From the NCBI RefSeq assembly GCF_005221325.1, contig NZ_CP039888.1, positions 2,617,501 to 2,681,500 of the forward strand: a DNA stretch of 64,000 bases. The letters run 5' to 3'. A program made the translations under genes and the position numbers. This stretch comes from Agrobacterium tumefaciens (GTDB taxonomy: Bacteria; Pseudomonadota; Alphaproteobacteria; Rhizobiales; Rhizobiaceae). The first letter of the stretch is position 1, and each line of letters starts with the position of its first letter. A model generated the notes under the pieces. The model searched no databases. It worked only from the letters and a program-made list of their open reading frames with translations, and had not been told where the DNA came from. Positions 48,049 through 58,813 of the stretch are shown one piece after another.

Positions 48049-49659
48049 ATGAACGAGCTTGGGGTTCATAATCCTGCCAATGGAGTTGCGGAACTCGGAC
48101 TGGGCGAGGCCTCCCGCGTCTTTTATAACCTCAATGAGAGCGAATTATACGAACACGCGATCCGAAACGGCGAGGCCGAACTGACCATCGACGGTGCGCT
48201 GCGCGCCGTCACCGGCCAGCATACGGGCCGCTCGCCGAAGGATAAATTCGTCGTTCGTGATGCCTCCACCGAGAACACCATCTGGTGGGACAACAACAAG
48301 CCGCTTTCGCCGGAAAATTTCGAGCTGCTGCGCCAGGACATGCTGGCCCATGCCGCCGGCAAGACGCTTTACGTGCAGGATTTGATCGGCGGTGCCGATG
48401 AGGAAAACGCGCTGCCGACCCGCGTCGTCACGGAGCTTGCCTGGCATTCGCTGTTCATCCGCAATCTGCTGATCCGGCCGAAGCGGGAGACGCTTTCGGG
48501 CTTCAGCCAGAAGCTCACCATCATCAACCTGCCAAGCTTCAAGGCCGATCCGGCCCGTCACGGCGTGCGTTCGGAAACCGTCATCGCCTGCGATCTGGCG
48601 AATGGCCTCGTGCTCATCGGTGGCACGTCCTATGCCGGCGAAAACAAGAAGTCGGTCTTCACGGTGCTGAACTACCTGTTGCCGGCCAAGGGCGTGATGC
48701 CGATGCATTGCTCGGCCAATGTCGGTCCTGAGGGTGATTCCGCCGTGTTTTTCGGCCTCTCCGGCACCGGCAAGACCACGCTCTCTGCCGATCCTGCACG
48801 TACGCTGATCGGCGATGACGAACATGGCTGGGGCGAACACGGCATCTTCAATTTCGAGGGCGGCTGCTACGCCAAAGCAATCAAGCTTTCGGCTGAAGCC
48901 GAGCCGGAAATCTACGCCGCGACCAACCGTTTCGGTACGGTTCTCGAAAATGTCGTGCTGGACGAAAGCCGCGTTCCTGATTTCAACGACAATTCGCTGA
49001 CGGAAAACACCCGCAGCGCCTATCCGCTGCACTTCATTCCGAATGCATCGGAAACAGGCATTGCCGGCCATCCGAAGACGATCATCATGCTGACGGCGGA
49101 TGCCTTCGGCGTGCTGCCGCCGATTGCCCGGTTGACGCCGGAACAGGCCATGTACCACTTCCTCTCCGGTTACACCGCAAAGGTTGCTGGCACGGAAAAG
49201 GGCGTGACGGAACCGGAAGCCACCTTCTCCACCTGCTTCGGCGCACCCTTCATGCCGCGCCATCCAGCGGAGTATGGCAACCTGCTGCGCGAGCTGATTG
49301 GCAAGCACGGCGTCGATTGCTGGCTGGTCAACACCGGCTGGACCGGTGGCGCTTACGGCGTCGGCAAGCGCATGCCTATAAAGGCGACCCGCGCGCTTCT
49401 GACGGCTGCACTCACAGGCGATCTGAAGGGTGCGCAATTCCGCACCGATGCGAATTTCGGTTTCGCCGTGCCGCTGTCGCTCGACGGCGTCGATAGCGCA
49501 ATCCTCGACCCGCGTTCCACCTGGGCCGATGGCGCAGCTTACGACGCGCAGGCGAAGAAGCTGGTATCGATGTTTGTCACGAACTTCACCAAGTTCGAAG
49601 ATCACGTCGACAGCAAGGTTCGCGATGCAGCTCCGGGCCTTCTGCTCGCGGCTGAATGA
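48049..49659 (+). CDS. pckA: ATP-dependent phosphoenolpyruvate carboxykinase PckA
   Basis: PckA turns oxaloacetate and ATP into PEP, the entry to gluconeogenesis. The 536 residues include the P-loop GLSGTGKTT at 236-244, the preceding [12 protein letters not shown], and the substrate-binding RSPKDKF near 61-67. The ATG at 48049 gives the family start; an upstream extension of 25 codons is not supported. In Agrobacterium pckA is known as an acid-induced gene contributing to virulence, and it is divergent from chvI. Confidence 0.97.
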   Translation: MNELGVHNPANGVAELGLGEASRVFYNLNESELYEHAIRNGEAELTIDGALRAVTGQHTGRSPKDKFVVRDASTENTIWWDNNKPLSPENFELLRQDMLAHAAGKTLYVQDLIGGADEENALPTRVVTELAWHSLFIRNLLIRPKRETLSGFSQKLTIINLPSFKADPARHGVRSETVIACDLANGLVLIGGTSYAGENKKSVFTVLNYLLPAKGVMPMHCSANVGPEGDSAVFFGLSGTGKTTLSADPARTLIGDDEHGWGEHGIFNFEGGCYAKAIKLSAEAEPEIYAATNRFGTVLENVVLDESRVPDFNDNSLTENTRSAYPLHFIPNASETGIAGHPKTIIMLTADAFGVLPPIARLTPEQAMYHFLSGYTAKVAGTEKGVTEPEATFSTCFGAPFMPRHPAEYGNLLRELIGKHGVDCWLVNTGWTGGAYGVGKRMPIKATRALLTAALTGDLKGAQFRTDANFGFAVPLSLDGVDSAILDPRSTWADGAAYDAQAKKLVSMFVTNFTKFEDHVDSKVRDAAPGLLLAAE

Positions 49660-49687
49660 ATAAAGCCTCATTCGTAAGGAGGAGGGG

Positions 49688-49714
49688 ACCCGGCCTTGTG
49701 CCGGGTTTCTTTTT
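49688..49714 (+). terminator. Rho-independent terminator after pckA
   Basis: ACCCGGC-CTTGT-GCCGGGT hairpin followed by TTCTTTTT. Confidence 0.85.
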
Positions 49715-49786
49715 GCCGGTTTCTTTCATTTTGTCCGCTGTTTTCATTTTTCACGTTCTGTGGCATCACCGGCGCGGAGAAAGATC

Positions 49787-50221
49787 ATGGCCAGCGACCC
49801 GCTTTACATCAGCAACCGTATCACCATCGCCAGCTGGGAGCTGACGGAGCAATTCGTGTTGGCCGGTGGGCCGGGTGGCCAGAACGTCAACAAGGTCTCG
49901 ACGGCGGTTCAGCTGTTTTTCGACATTGCCAATTCACCGTCCCTCTCGGATCGGGTGAAGGCCAATGCTATCAGGCTTGGCGGCAGACGTGTCTCGAAAG
50001 ACGGCGTGCTGATGATCGAGGCCAGCCGGTTTCGAAGTCAGGAGCGCAATCGTGAAGATGCGCGCGAGCGCCTGAAGGAGCTGATCCTGGAAGCCGCCGC
50101 CCCGCCACCGCCGGTGCGCAAGGCCACCAAGCCCACCAAAGGATCCGTCGAACGCCGCCTCAAGGCAAAATCCGGTCGTTCGGATATCAAGAAAATGCGC
50201 GGCAAGCCCTCGGGCGATTAG
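49787..50221 (+). CDS. arfB: ArfB/YaeJ peptidyl-tRNA hydrolase
   Basis: ArfB releases ribosomes stalled on truncated mRNA. The 144 residues hold the GGQ motif at 30-32 (GGPGGQNVNKVST), with no other release-factor domain, and a basic C-terminal tail (VERRLKAKSGRSDIKKMRGK) that enters the empty mRNA channel. I use the ATG at 49787, with GCGGAG about 7 bases upstream; an in-frame ATG 9 codons earlier is possible. Confidence 0.94.
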   Translation: MASDPLYISNRITIASWELTEQFVLAGGPGGQNVNKVSTAVQLFFDIANSPSLSDRVKANAIRLGGRRVSKDGVLMIEASRFRSQERNREDARERLKELILEAAAPPPPVRKATKPTKGSVERRLKAKSGRSDIKKMRGKPSGD

Positions 50222-50305
50222 GCCGGCGAGGTGGCGAATGTTTCGCCCTTGTCATAGAGCTTCAAATATCGTCTGTTAATCCTCCGTACAACCAAGGAGG
50301 GTGCT

Positions 50306-50755
50306 ATGGGTCTGTTCAATTTCATCAAGGAAGCGGGAAAGAAGCTTGGTATCGGCGGTGATGATGCCCCTGATGTCGAAGCGGTGAAGAAGGAACTCGC
50401 TTCCCACGATCTCGGCACGGACAAGGTTCAGGTCGAGGTGGTGGACGACAAGGTCGTGCTGAAGGGCGAAGTGGCCGATCAGTCGATTTTCGAAAAGGCG
50501 GTGATTGCGGTTGGCAACACGCTGGGCATTTCCAAGGTCGAGGCCGGCGAACTGACGGTAGCCGAAGCACCGGCAAAGGAACCCGTCTTCTACACCGTCA
50601 AGAAGGGCGACAACCTCTGGAAGATTGCGGAAGCCCAATATGGCAAGGCCAATGGCGCGAAGAACAATATCATCTTCGAAGCCAACAAGCCGATGCTGAC
50701 CCATCCCGATAAGATTTATCCCGGCCAGGTTCTGCGTATTCCCGAGCTTGTATAA
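50306..50755 (+). CDS. kbp: Kbp-like BON plus LysM protein
   Basis: The 149 residues have a BON domain (about 22-86) and a C-terminal LysM domain (about 95-146, VKKGDNLWKIAEAQYG). This matches E. coli Kbp (YgaU), also 149 residues, a cytoplasmic potassium-binding protein. There is no signal peptide. The ATG follows AAGGAGG. The upstream 84-base gap after arfB has no strong terminator, so cotranscription is possible. Confidence 0.92.
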   Translation: MGLFNFIKEAGKKLGIGGDDAPDVEAVKKELASHDLGTDKVQVEVVDDKVVLKGEVADQSIFEKAVIAVGNTLGISKVEAGELTVAEAPAKEPVFYTVKKGDNLWKIAEAQYGKANGAKNNIIFEANKPMLTHPDKIYPGQVLRIPELV

Positions 50756-50792
50756 ACCGCCGCAATGGAGATGCCGCTCCGTGCGGCGTCTC

Positions 50793-51761
50793 TTACAATT
50801 TGCGAAGCGCCACCGTATCGATCAGGTGGTTCTCTCCCTTGCGCAGAATAAGATCGGCGCGCGGGCGCGTCGGCACAATGTTCTGGCGCAGGTTCTTCAG
50901 GTTGATGTTCTGCCAGAGCCCTTCGGCAATGCTCAGCGCCGCTTCTTCGCTGATCGACGCATAACGATTGAAGAATGAATTCGGATCGCGGAAGGCGGTT
51001 TGCCGCAGATTCATGAACCGGTTCACATACCAGTTGTGAATGAAGTCCTCGTCGGCGTCGATATAGATCGAGAAATCGAAGAAGTCGGAAACGATCGGCA
51101 CGATGCGCCCGCCCGCCGGCAGATCGCGCGATTGCAGCACGTTGATGCCTTCGAAAATCAGGATGTCCGGCTGGTCGATGACGGTGAATTCGTTCGGCAG
51201 CACGTCATAGGTCAGGTGCGAATAACGCGGCGCCTTCACATTCGGCTGACCCGCCTTGATCGCAGACAGGAAACGCAGAAGCGCGCCGATATCGTAGCTT
51301 TCCGGAAAGCCCTTGCGCTCCATCAGGTTTTCCCGCCGCAGCACCTCGTTCGGATAGAGAAATCCGTCTGTTGTGATGAGATCGACCTTCGGGCTGGAAG
51401 GCCAGCGGGCCAGAAGCTCCTTCAGGATACGTGCCGTCGTTGATTTTCCAACGGCGACCGAGCCGGCAATGCCAATGACGAAGGGCGTCTTGTTGACGTC
51501 GCCCATGTTGAGGAAGCGGTTGCGCTGTTCGAACAGCAGCTGCGACGCCTCGACATGCGAAGACAAGAGGCGCGACAGCGACAGATAGATGCGCCGTACT
51601 TCGTCCAGATCGATCGGGTCGTCCAGCGAGCGCAACCGTTTGACCTCGTCGGCGGAAAGCGTCAGTGGCGTATCGGCACGGAATTTCGCCCATTCTTCCG
51701 AACTGTAGAAGTGATAGGGCGAATATTCGTCCGGTCGGAAATGATCGAGTGTACTCGGCAT
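50793..51761 (-). CDS. coaA: Pantothenate kinase, type I
   Basis: CoaA phosphorylates pantothenate, the first step to CoA. The 322 residues contain the P-loop GSVAVGKS at 100-107, [15 protein letters not shown] and the [13 protein letters not shown] segment. I use the ATG at 51761, preceded by GGAGAG. A second ATG at 51794 overlaps the hisE stop (ATGA) and would add 11 residues; it could reflect coupling. It is the last gene of the his block. Confidence 0.95.
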   Translation of the reverse strand: MPSTLDHFRPDEYSPYHFYSSEEWAKFRADTPLTLSADEVKRLRSLDDPIDLDEVRRIYLSLSRLLSSHVEASQLLFEQRNRFLNMGDVNKTPFVIGIAGSVAVGKSTTARILKELLARWPSSPKVDLITTDGFLYPNEVLRRENLMERKGFPESYDIGALLRFLSAIKAGQPNVKAPRYSHLTYDVLPNEFTVIDQPDILIFEGINVLQSRDLPAGGRIVPIVSDFFDFSIYIDADEDFIHNWYVNRFMNLRQTAFRDPNSFFNRYASISEEAALSIAEGLWQNINLKNLRQNIVPTRPRADLILRKGENHLIDTVALRKL

Positions 51762-51790
51762 GCCTCTCTCCCCGCTGCCTGCCTCGACCT

Positions 51791-52114
51791 TCATGAGTTA
51801 GGCCTCGCCGCTTTTTCCGCAAGGCCGGTTTGCCCGGTCCGGCGCTCCAGCTCGGCAAAAACGTCGCTTAAGGGAATGTCGGCGATCTTCAGCACCACCA
51901 GCAGGTGGTAAAGCAGGTCGGCGGCCTCGTTCTTCAGCCCGTCGTGGTCTTTCGCGATGGCCGCGATAACGGCTTCCACCGCCTCTTCGCCAAGCTTTTT
52001 TGCCGCTCGTTCCTGGCCAGCGGCAACGAGCTTGGCTGTCCAGGATTCATCGGGAGAGGCAGCGGCGCGGATCGCGACGATGCGTTCCAGATCGGAAAGG
52101 GAAAATGCGCTCAT
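51791..52114 (-). CDS. hisE: Phosphoribosyl-ATP pyrophosphohydrolase HisE
   Basis: HisE removes pyrophosphate from phosphoribosyl-ATP, step 2 of histidine synthesis. The 107 residues show the helical pattern [17 protein letters not shown] and [13 protein letters not shown], with the Glu/Asp metal ligands. I use the ATG at 52114 with AGGAA upstream; a TTG 5 codons earlier nearly touches hisF. It lies 15 bases after hisF. Confidence 0.95.
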   Translation of the reverse strand: MSAFSLSDLERIVAIRAAASPDESWTAKLVAAGQERAAKKLGEEAVEAVIAAIAKDHDGLKNEAADLLYHLLVVLKIADIPLSDVFAELERRTGQTGLAEKAARPNS

Positions 52115-52129
52115 GGGATGTTCCTGCAA

Positions 52130-52902
<773 letters not shown>

Positions 52903-52906
<4 letters not shown>

Positions 52907-53646
52907 GCACGTACCTCCTTCGCGGCCTTGATGAGGGCAAGCGCCTCGGCGGGATCGATGCGGCCGTCATAAAGCGCGCGGCCCGAAATCGCACCCTCGA
53001 GCTTTGCGGCATCCGGCTGCAACATGCGCTTGATGTCATCAATGGAGGCAAGGCCGCCGGAGGCGATGACCGGGATAGACACGGCATCCGCCAGTTCAAG
53101 CGTCGAGGCCCAGTTGATGCCAGCCAGAATGCCGTCACGATCGATGTCGGTATAGATGATGGCGGCAACGCCGGCACCTTCAAAGCGCCTGGCGAGTTCG
53201 ATGACGCCGAGTTCGGAGGCTTCCGCCCAGCCTTCCACGGCAACCTTGCCGCCCTTGGCGTCGATGCCGACGGCGACCTGGCCGGGGAAACGCTTGCAGG
53301 CTTCGATGACCAGAACGGGATCGCGCACTGCCACGGTGCCGAGAATGACACGGGCGAGCCCACGGCTCAGCCATGCTTCAATATGGTCAAGCGTGCGGAT
53401 GCCGCCACCCAGCTGCACCGGGTTTTTCGTGGCTTTCAGAATGGCATCAACCGCCGCACCATTGACCGTCTCACCGGCAAAGGCGCCGTTGAGATCAACC
53501 ACATGCAGCCATTCAAAACCCTGGTCCTCGAAGGCCTTCGCCTGTGCGCCGGGATCGGTGTTATAGACGGTGGCCTGGTCCATATCGCCGAGTTTCAGGC
53601 GAACGCACTCACCGTCTTTGAGATCGATTGCGGGAAAAAGAATCAT
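52903..53646 (-). CDS. hisA: ProFAR isomerase HisA
   Basis: HisA opens the ribose ring of ProFAR. The 247 residues form a TIM barrel with catalytic Asp8 ([14 protein letters not shown]) and the second Asp in [18 protein letters not shown] and ASGGLAS are the phosphate loops. It starts just after the hisH stop and overlaps hisF. Confidence 0.97.
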
Positions 53647-53647
53647 G

Positions 53648-54298
53648 TCATGGCTTCCAGCGCAGGAAATTGGAAATCAGGGCGAGGCCGAGCGTCTGGC
53701 TTTTTTCCGGGTGGAACTGCGCGCCCGCCATATTGTCACGGCCGACGAAAGCCGTCATCGCGCCACCGTAATTGGTGGTGGCGATGACGTCAGTCGAGTG
53801 CTTGGCTGCCAGATGATAGGAATGCACGAAATAGGCGTGCAATCCGTCCGCACCGGTCTTGATGCCGTCGAACAGCGGGTGGGCGTGGCGAATTTCCAGC
53901 GTGTTCCAGCCGATCTGCGGGATTTTAAGAGAGGGATCGGACGGCGTCATTTCCACGACGTCGCCTTCGATCCAGCCGAGCCCGGTGCTGACGGTCTTTT
54001 CCAGCCCGCGTGAGGACATCAGCTGCATGCCGACGCAGATGCCGAGGAAAGGATGGGCTTTTTTCTCGACAGCTTCGATGAGCGCTTCATGCATGCCGGG
54101 CACGGCATTCAGACCCGCACGGCAATCCGCATAGGCCCCGACGCCTGGCAGGACGATGCGGTCCGCCGAAGCGACGTGATCCGGCTTGTCGGTCAGATCG
54201 ATGGTTGCGTCGATGCCAGCCTCGCGGGCGGCACGCTCGAAAGCTTTGGTGGCCGAACGCAAATTGCCCGAACCATAGTCGATAATCGCGACACGCAT
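53648..54298 (-). CDS. hisH: Imidazole glycerol phosphate synthase glutaminase subunit HisH
   Basis: HisH releases ammonia from glutamine and channels it to HisF. The 216 residues are a class I amidotransferase with the nucleophile in [10 protein letters not shown] and the catalytic His-Glu in [10 protein letters not shown] use the ATG at 54298, with GGAAGG about 8 bases upstream; it is one base past the DUF2628 stop. A longer frame would overlap that gene. Confidence 0.97.
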   Translation of the reverse strand: MRVAIIDYGSGNLRSATKAFERAAREAGIDATIDLTDKPDHVASADRIVLPGVGAYADCRAGLNAVPGMHEALIEAVEKKAHPFLGICVGMQLMSSRGLEKTVSTGLGWIEGDVVEMTPSDPSLKIPQIGWNTLEIRHAHPLFDGIKTGADGLHAYFVHSYHLAAKHSTDVIATTNYGGAMTAFVGRDNMAGAQFHPEKSQTLGLALISNFLRWKP

Positions 54299-54299
54299 G

Positions 54300-54794
54300 T
54301 CAGCGCCTTCCATTCAAGTCGAAAAGAAACGATCCGGCGGGATCGTCGACGAAGTTTTTGCCGCCGCTCTTTTGCGGCGAAGTGGTCCAGACCGGCTGGG
54401 ACAACTGTTCCGCCGTGCCGGCATTTTCGGAGAGACTGGAGAAATATATGTCTTCCGCGCTCGAAAGATCAGGGGCGGAAACGACTGAAGTCAGCCTCCA
54501 GCCTTTGCGGATCAGATGCCGGACGAGAAAATCGCGTCCCTCCAGCGCCGCAACAAGCCCGATGGCGAAATTGCAGAGAATGCCGACAGGTTCGAATCCG
54601 GCTAATATCGAGACCTGCCCGGCCAAAACGAGCGCGACGACGACGATGGCCGTCGCCAGCCACAGGCGGTTGATGGCAAGCCATAATAAGGGCGCAATCA
54701 GTGCCAGCCAGACGAAACGGTCGGCGATGAAGCGGGTCGTCTTGTGGTCCCTGTCCGGCCCGTTTCGGGCTTCCAGAACGAGATAGCTTGTCAT
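54300..54794 (-). CDS. DUF2628 membrane protein inside the his operon
   Basis: The 164 residues begin [27 protein letters not shown], then have two or three hydrophobic segments (about 28-60, [30 protein letters not shown], and about 70-85). The [27 protein letters not shown] block follows, and a polar tail ends the protein. The pattern fits DUF2628. The gene lies between hisB (22-base gap) and hisH (1 base), so it is surely cotranscribed. It has no known step in histidine synthesis. Confidence 0.82.
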   Translation of the reverse strand: MTSYLVLEARNGPDRDHKTTRFIADRFVWLALIAPLLWLAINRLWLATAIVVVALVLAGQVSILAGFEPVGILCNFAIGLVAALEGRDFLVRHLIRKGWRLTSVVSAPDLSSAEDIYFSSLSENAGTAEQLSQPVWTTSPQKSGGKNFVDDPAGSFLFDLNGRR

Positions 54795-54816
54795 GGGCTT
54801 CCTGACAGCTTTGGCG

Positions 54817-55413
54817 TCAGGCCAGCATGCCCTTCGTGGAGGGAACGCGGCCTGCCTGCCGGGGGTCGATCTCGGTTGCCGCGCGAAGAACGCGGGCAAC
54901 GGCCTTGAAGCACGTTTCGGCGATATGATGGTTGTTGGCGCCGTAATGGTTCAGGATATGCAGCGTAATGCCGGCATTCTGGGCGAGCGCCTGGAAGAAC
55001 TCGCGCACCAGTTCGGTATCGAAGGTGCCGATCTTCGGCGCGGAAAAATTGACGTTCCAGACAAGGAACGGCCGGCCGGAAATATCGACGGCAGCCTTGG
55101 TCATCGTCTCGTCCATGGCCAGATCGAGCGAGGCGTAACGGGTAATGCCACGCCGGTCGCCCAGTGCCCTGGCAATTGCCTGGCCGATCGCGATGCCGGT
55201 ATCTTCCACAGTGTGGTGGTCATCGATATGCAGGTCGCCCTGAACCTCGATGTCCATGTCGATCAACGAATGGCGGCTGAGCTGGTCCAGCATATGGTCG
55301 AAAAATCCCACGCCGGTGGAAATTTTCGATTTGCCGGTGCCGTCGATATCCACGCGCACCGAAACCGAGGTTTCGTTGGTCTTGCGGATAATCTCGCCTT
55401 TACGTTCTGCCAT
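54817..55413 (-). CDS. hisB: Imidazoleglycerol-phosphate dehydratase HisB
   Basis: HisB removes water from imidazole glycerol phosphate. The 198 residues hold the two metal-binding repeats, [17 protein letters not shown] and [18 protein letters not shown], and [10 protein letters not shown] near the end. This is a single-function dehydratase with no phosphatase domain. I start at MAERKGEI; the frame is open for 16 more codons. It is the first gene of the his block. Confidence 0.97.
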   Translation of the reverse strand: MAERKGEIIRKTNETSVSVRVDIDGTGKSKISTGVGFFDHMLDQLSRHSLIDMDIEVQGDLHIDDHHTVEDTGIAIGQAIARALGDRRGITRYASLDLAMDETMTKAAVDISGRPFLVWNVNFSAPKIGTFDTELVREFFQALAQNAGITLHILNHYGANNHHIAETCFKAVARVLRAATEIDPRQAGRVPSTKGMLA

Positions 55414-55613
55414 TTTGGCCGCTCCGTGAAAATGTTGCCGTTCCTTATCAGCACGGGACACAAATATCCAGTTGTTCCATCGTCTTGCCTGATGCGCCGA
55501 AAACAGTGCGTCGCCCCGAAGATTGCAATCGTGAAAAGCAAACTTACATAGAACCGCAGAGGGCTGTATCCCGGCCCATTAACCCCAGGCCCGTGAGGGC
55601 AGACAGGTGTTTG

Positions 55614-56138
55614 ATGACAACGATTATTACAGTCAGGAAGGGCGGCAAGGTCGTCATGGCTGGCGACGGACAGGTAAGCCTTGGCCAGACCGTCATGAAG
55701 GGCAATGCCCGCAAGGTTCGCCGCATCGGCAAGGGTGAAGTGATTGCCGGTTTTGCCGGCGCGACCGCGGATGCCTTCACGCTGCTCGACCGTCTCGAAA
55801 AAAAGCTCGAGCAATATCCCGGCCAGCTCATGCGCGCTGCGGTCGAACTTGCGAAGGACTGGCGCACGGACAAATATCTGCGCAATCTCGAAGCCATGAT
55901 GCTGGTGGCTGACAAATCGACCACGCTTGCCATTACCGGCAATGGTGACGTGCTGGAGCCGGAACATGGCGCAATTGCCATCGGTTCCGGCGGCAATTAT
56001 GCCTTTGCTGCCGCCCGCGCCATGATGGACACGGACAAGTCGGCCGAAGAGGTGGCGCGTCAGTCGCTCGATATCGCCGCCGATATCTGCGTTTATACCA
56101 ACCACAATCTCATCGTCGAAACGCTCGACGCCGAATAA
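55614..56138 (+). CDS. hslV: HslV peptidase of the HslUV protease
   Basis: HslV is the proteasome-like peptidase of the HslUV heat-shock protease. The 174 residues start [24 protein letters not shown]; Thr2 becomes the N-terminal nucleophile after Met removal. IGSGGNYA is the conserved C-terminal loop. I use the ATG at 55614, with AGGTG upstream, because the catalytic Thr must be residue 2. It is divergent from hisB across 200 bases; no clear sigma-32 promoter is visible to me. Confidence 0.97.
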   Translation: MTTIITVRKGGKVVMAGDGQVSLGQTVMKGNARKVRRIGKGEVIAGFAGATADAFTLLDRLEKKLEQYPGQLMRAAVELAKDWRTDKYLRNLEAMMLVADKSTTLAITGNGDVLEPEHGAIAIGSGGNYAFAAARAMMDTDKSAEEVARQSLDIAADICVYTNHNLIVETLDAE

Positions 56139-56225
56139 GCATATTTCTCACCCGATTTTCTCACCAATGGGTCCTGTGGGCCGGGCCGGAATGGCCGGCC
56201 GGAACAGGAAAGCCGAGAGGATAGA

Positions 56226-57533
56226 ATGACCACTTTTTCTCCCCGGGAAATCGTCTCGGAACTCGACCGCCACATCATCGGCCAGCATGATGCGAAACGT
56301 GCGGTCGCGATTGCGCTTCGCAACCGCTGGCGCCGCCAGCAGCTCGATGAGAGCCTGCGCGATGAAGTCATGCCCAAGAACATTCTGATGATCGGGCCGA
56401 CCGGTGTCGGCAAGACGGAGATTTCGCGTCGGCTGGCCAAGCTGGCTGGCGCGCCCTTCATCAAGGTCGAGGCGACCAAATTCACCGAAGTCGGTTATGT
56501 CGGCCGCGATGTCGAACAGATCATCCGTGATCTGGTCGAGATCGGCATCGGCCTCGTGCGTGAAAAGAAGCGCGCCGAAGTGCAGGCCAAGGCGCATCAG
56601 AGCGCCGAAGAGCGCGTGCTGGATGCGCTGGTTGGCACAACCGCATCACCAGGCACGCGTGAAAGCTTCCGCAAGAAGCTGCGTGACGGCGAGCTGGACG
56701 ACAAGGAAATCGATATCGAAGTGGCGGATGGCGGATCGGGCATGCCCGGTTTCGAAATTCCCGGCATGCCGGGCGCCAATATCGGCGTTCTGAACCTGTC
56801 GGAAATGTTCGGCAAGGCGATGGGTGGCCGCACCAAGAAGGTGCGCACCACGGTGTCGAAATCCTACGCCGATCTCATCCGCGACGAATCCGACAAGCTG
56901 CTCGACAATGAAATGATCCAGCGCGAAGCGGTGAAGTCGGTGGAAAATGACGGCATCGTCTTTCTCGATGAGATCGACAAGATCGCCGCCCGCGATGGCG
57001 GCATGGGTGCCGGCGTCTCGCGCGAAGGCGTACAGCGCGATCTTCTGCCGCTCGTTGAAGGCACGACCGTCTCGACGAAATACGGGCCGGTGAAAACCGA
57101 CCACGTTCTCTTCATCGCATCGGGCGCGTTCCATGTGGCAAAGCCGTCGGATCTTCTGCCGGAGCTACAAGGCCGCCTGCCGATCCGCGTCGAGCTGAAG
57201 CCGCTGACCAAGGAGGATTTCCGCCGCATCCTGACGGAGACGGAAGCAAGCCTCATCCGCCAGTACAAGGCGCTGATGGCAACGGAAGAACTCGATCTCG
57301 ACTTCACCGATGATGCAATCGATGCGCTGGCCGATGTGGCGGTTCATCTCAACTCGTCGGTTGAGAACATCGGTGCGCGCCGCTTGCAGACGGTGATGGA
57401 GCGTGTTCTGGACGAGATATCCTATAACGCACCGGATCGCGGCGGCTCTGCCGTCAAGATCGATCAGGAATACGTCAAAAAACACGTCGGCGATCTTGCC
57501 GCTGATACGGATTTGTCGCGTTACATTCTCTGA
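56226..57533 (+). CDS. hslU: HslU AAA+ unfoldase ATPase
   Basis: HslU unfolds substrates for HslV. The 435 residues show the N-terminal [33 protein letters not shown], Walker [10 protein letters not shown], the GYVGRD pore loop, the I domain (about 105-240), Walker [12 protein letters not shown] and the C-terminal RYIL that docks into HslV. A GAGAGGA site precedes the ATG. It lies 87 bases after hslV. Confidence 0.97.
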   Translation: MTTFSPREIVSELDRHIIGQHDAKRAVAIALRNRWRRQQLDESLRDEVMPKNILMIGPTGVGKTEISRRLAKLAGAPFIKVEATKFTEVGYVGRDVEQIIRDLVEIGIGLVREKKRAEVQAKAHQSAEERVLDALVGTTASPGTRESFRKKLRDGELDDKEIDIEVADGGSGMPGFEIPGMPGANIGVLNLSEMFGKAMGGRTKKVRTTVSKSYADLIRDESDKLLDNEMIQREAVKSVENDGIVFLDEIDKIAARDGGMGAGVSREGVQRDLLPLVEGTTVSTKYGPVKTDHVLFIASGAFHVAKPSDLLPELQGRLPIRVELKPLTKEDFRRILTETEASLIRQYKALMATEELDLDFTDDAIDALADVAVHLNSSVENIGARRLQTVMERVLDEISYNAPDRGGSAVKIDQEYVKKHVGDLAADTDLSRYIL

Positions 57534-57556
57534 AGACCTCAGGGACAACGAAAGAA

Positions 57557-57590
57557 GGGTGCGGCCATATTTGCCGCACTCTTTTATTTT
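57557..57590 (+). terminator. Rho-independent terminator after hslU
   Basis: GTGCGGC-CATATTT-GCCGCAC hairpin followed by TCTTTTATTTT. Confidence 0.85.
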
Positions 57591-57727
57591 ATCTGCCTCA
57601 TCTCGCATTCAGCCCGCATTTTGTTTATGGGAAGGGCTGCATTCCGGTTGGAACCGCTTTCGTGGAATGATCCGGTTTTCCCGCTTGTCATGCCGGTAAT
57701 GGCCGGTTCGAGAAAAGGCAGTCGCTC

Positions 57728-58693
57728 GTGCGCAAAACTCTTCTGGCATTTGCCGTGGCTCTGGCGGTTTCCGCCGTTTCGTCTTCTTATGTCGAGGCCG
57801 CGACGGTTGTTCCACCGGGCAATCGCAATGCCGAACAGCCGGGCGTTCCCGGCGCTTCCGCCCGCAGAACCAAGGCGTCCAACAGCTCTTTCGAACGCAA
57901 GTACCAGAAGGTGATCGACCTTTTGTCCTCCGACAAGGCGCTGATCGCCAAGATCAAGGCGACCGCAGGACGCTACGGCATCGATCCGATCCATATGATC
58001 GGCGCGATCGTCGGCGAGCACACTTATAATGTCGATGCCTATGACCGGCTGCAATCCTATTACGTCAAGGCGGCCTCTTATGCCGGCAGCAGCTTCCGCT
58101 TCGGTTACAAGGACGAAACGATTGCGCAATTTCTGGCGCATTCGCAATTTTCCAAATGCCAGGCGAAAAAGGATTCCTACAGCCTCTGGAACTGCCGCGA
58201 AGATGTCTGGGACGACAGTTTCCGTGGCAAGACCGTCGATGGCGTGGCCTACCCGAACAACCGTTTCAGCGCCGTCTTCTTCCAGCCCTTTTATGCCGGC
58301 CAGACCTTCGGCCTCGGCCAGATCAACCCCCTGACGGCGCTGATGTTGTCCGACATGGTGTCGAGAACCTCCGGTTACGAAAAGCTGGATGAAAACGACG
58401 CCACTGCCGTTTATACGGCGATCATGGACCCCGATCGCTCACTCGCCTTCATGGCGGCATCCATCCGCAAGTCGATTGATGACTATCGATCAATCGCCGA
58501 TATGGATGTTTCGAAAAATCCGGGCGTGACCTCCACGCTTTATAATGTCGGCGGTTCGCAGCAGCGCGCTGCCGCCCTTGCCCAGAAGAACCGCCAGCGC
58601 GCCGAAGGCGGCGAGCAGCCGCTGTTGCCGGAAGAGAATTATTACGGCTGGCTGGTGAATGACCGCATCAAGGATCTGCAGGCGCTTTTGTAG
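57728..58693 (+). CDS. DUF1402 exported protein, lytic-transglycosylase-like
   Basis: The 321 residues start at GTG. They open with a signal peptide (RKTLLAFAVALAVSAVSSSYVEAA, likely cut near residue 25). A helical domain follows with IGAIVGEHTYNVDAYDRLQSYYV (about 91-113), and later FGLGQINPLTALMLSDMVS, which recalls the lysozyme-like fold of lytic transglycosylases. It fits DUF1402, a family found in Rhizobiales. Two cysteines (KCQAKKDSYSLWNC) could form a disulfide in the periplasm. The enzyme role is an inference. Confidence 0.8.
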   Translation: MRKTLLAFAVALAVSAVSSSYVEAATVVPPGNRNAEQPGVPGASARRTKASNSSFERKYQKVIDLLSSDKALIAKIKATAGRYGIDPIHMIGAIVGEHTYNVDAYDRLQSYYVKAASYAGSSFRFGYKDETIAQFLAHSQFSKCQAKKDSYSLWNCREDVWDDSFRGKTVDGVAYPNNRFSAVFFQPFYAGQTFGLGQINPLTALMLSDMVSRTSGYEKLDENDATAVYTAIMDPDRSLAFMAASIRKSIDDYRSIADMDVSKNPGVTSTLYNVGGSQQRAAALAQKNRQRAEGGEQPLLPEENYYGWLVNDRIKDLQALL

Positions 58694-58813
58694 AAAAAGA
58701 CGACTATCCGCCACATTGTTTCCAAAACGGAAATAATATTTGGCTGCCTGCCGCAATTGACGAGCGACCGCCTCAGCGTCCAATCTGTGCCTTCAGAATA
58801 TAAGGAGGCGCAT

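Noticed and set aside
48145..49671. A 508-codon minus-strand frame opposite pckA
   Set aside because: A shadow of the pckA reading frame; the PckA protein is complete and conserved.
54586..54604. GGTTCGAATCC, like a tRNA T-arm
   Set aside because: It lies inside the DUF2628 coding sequence and no acceptor, D or anticodon stems surround it.
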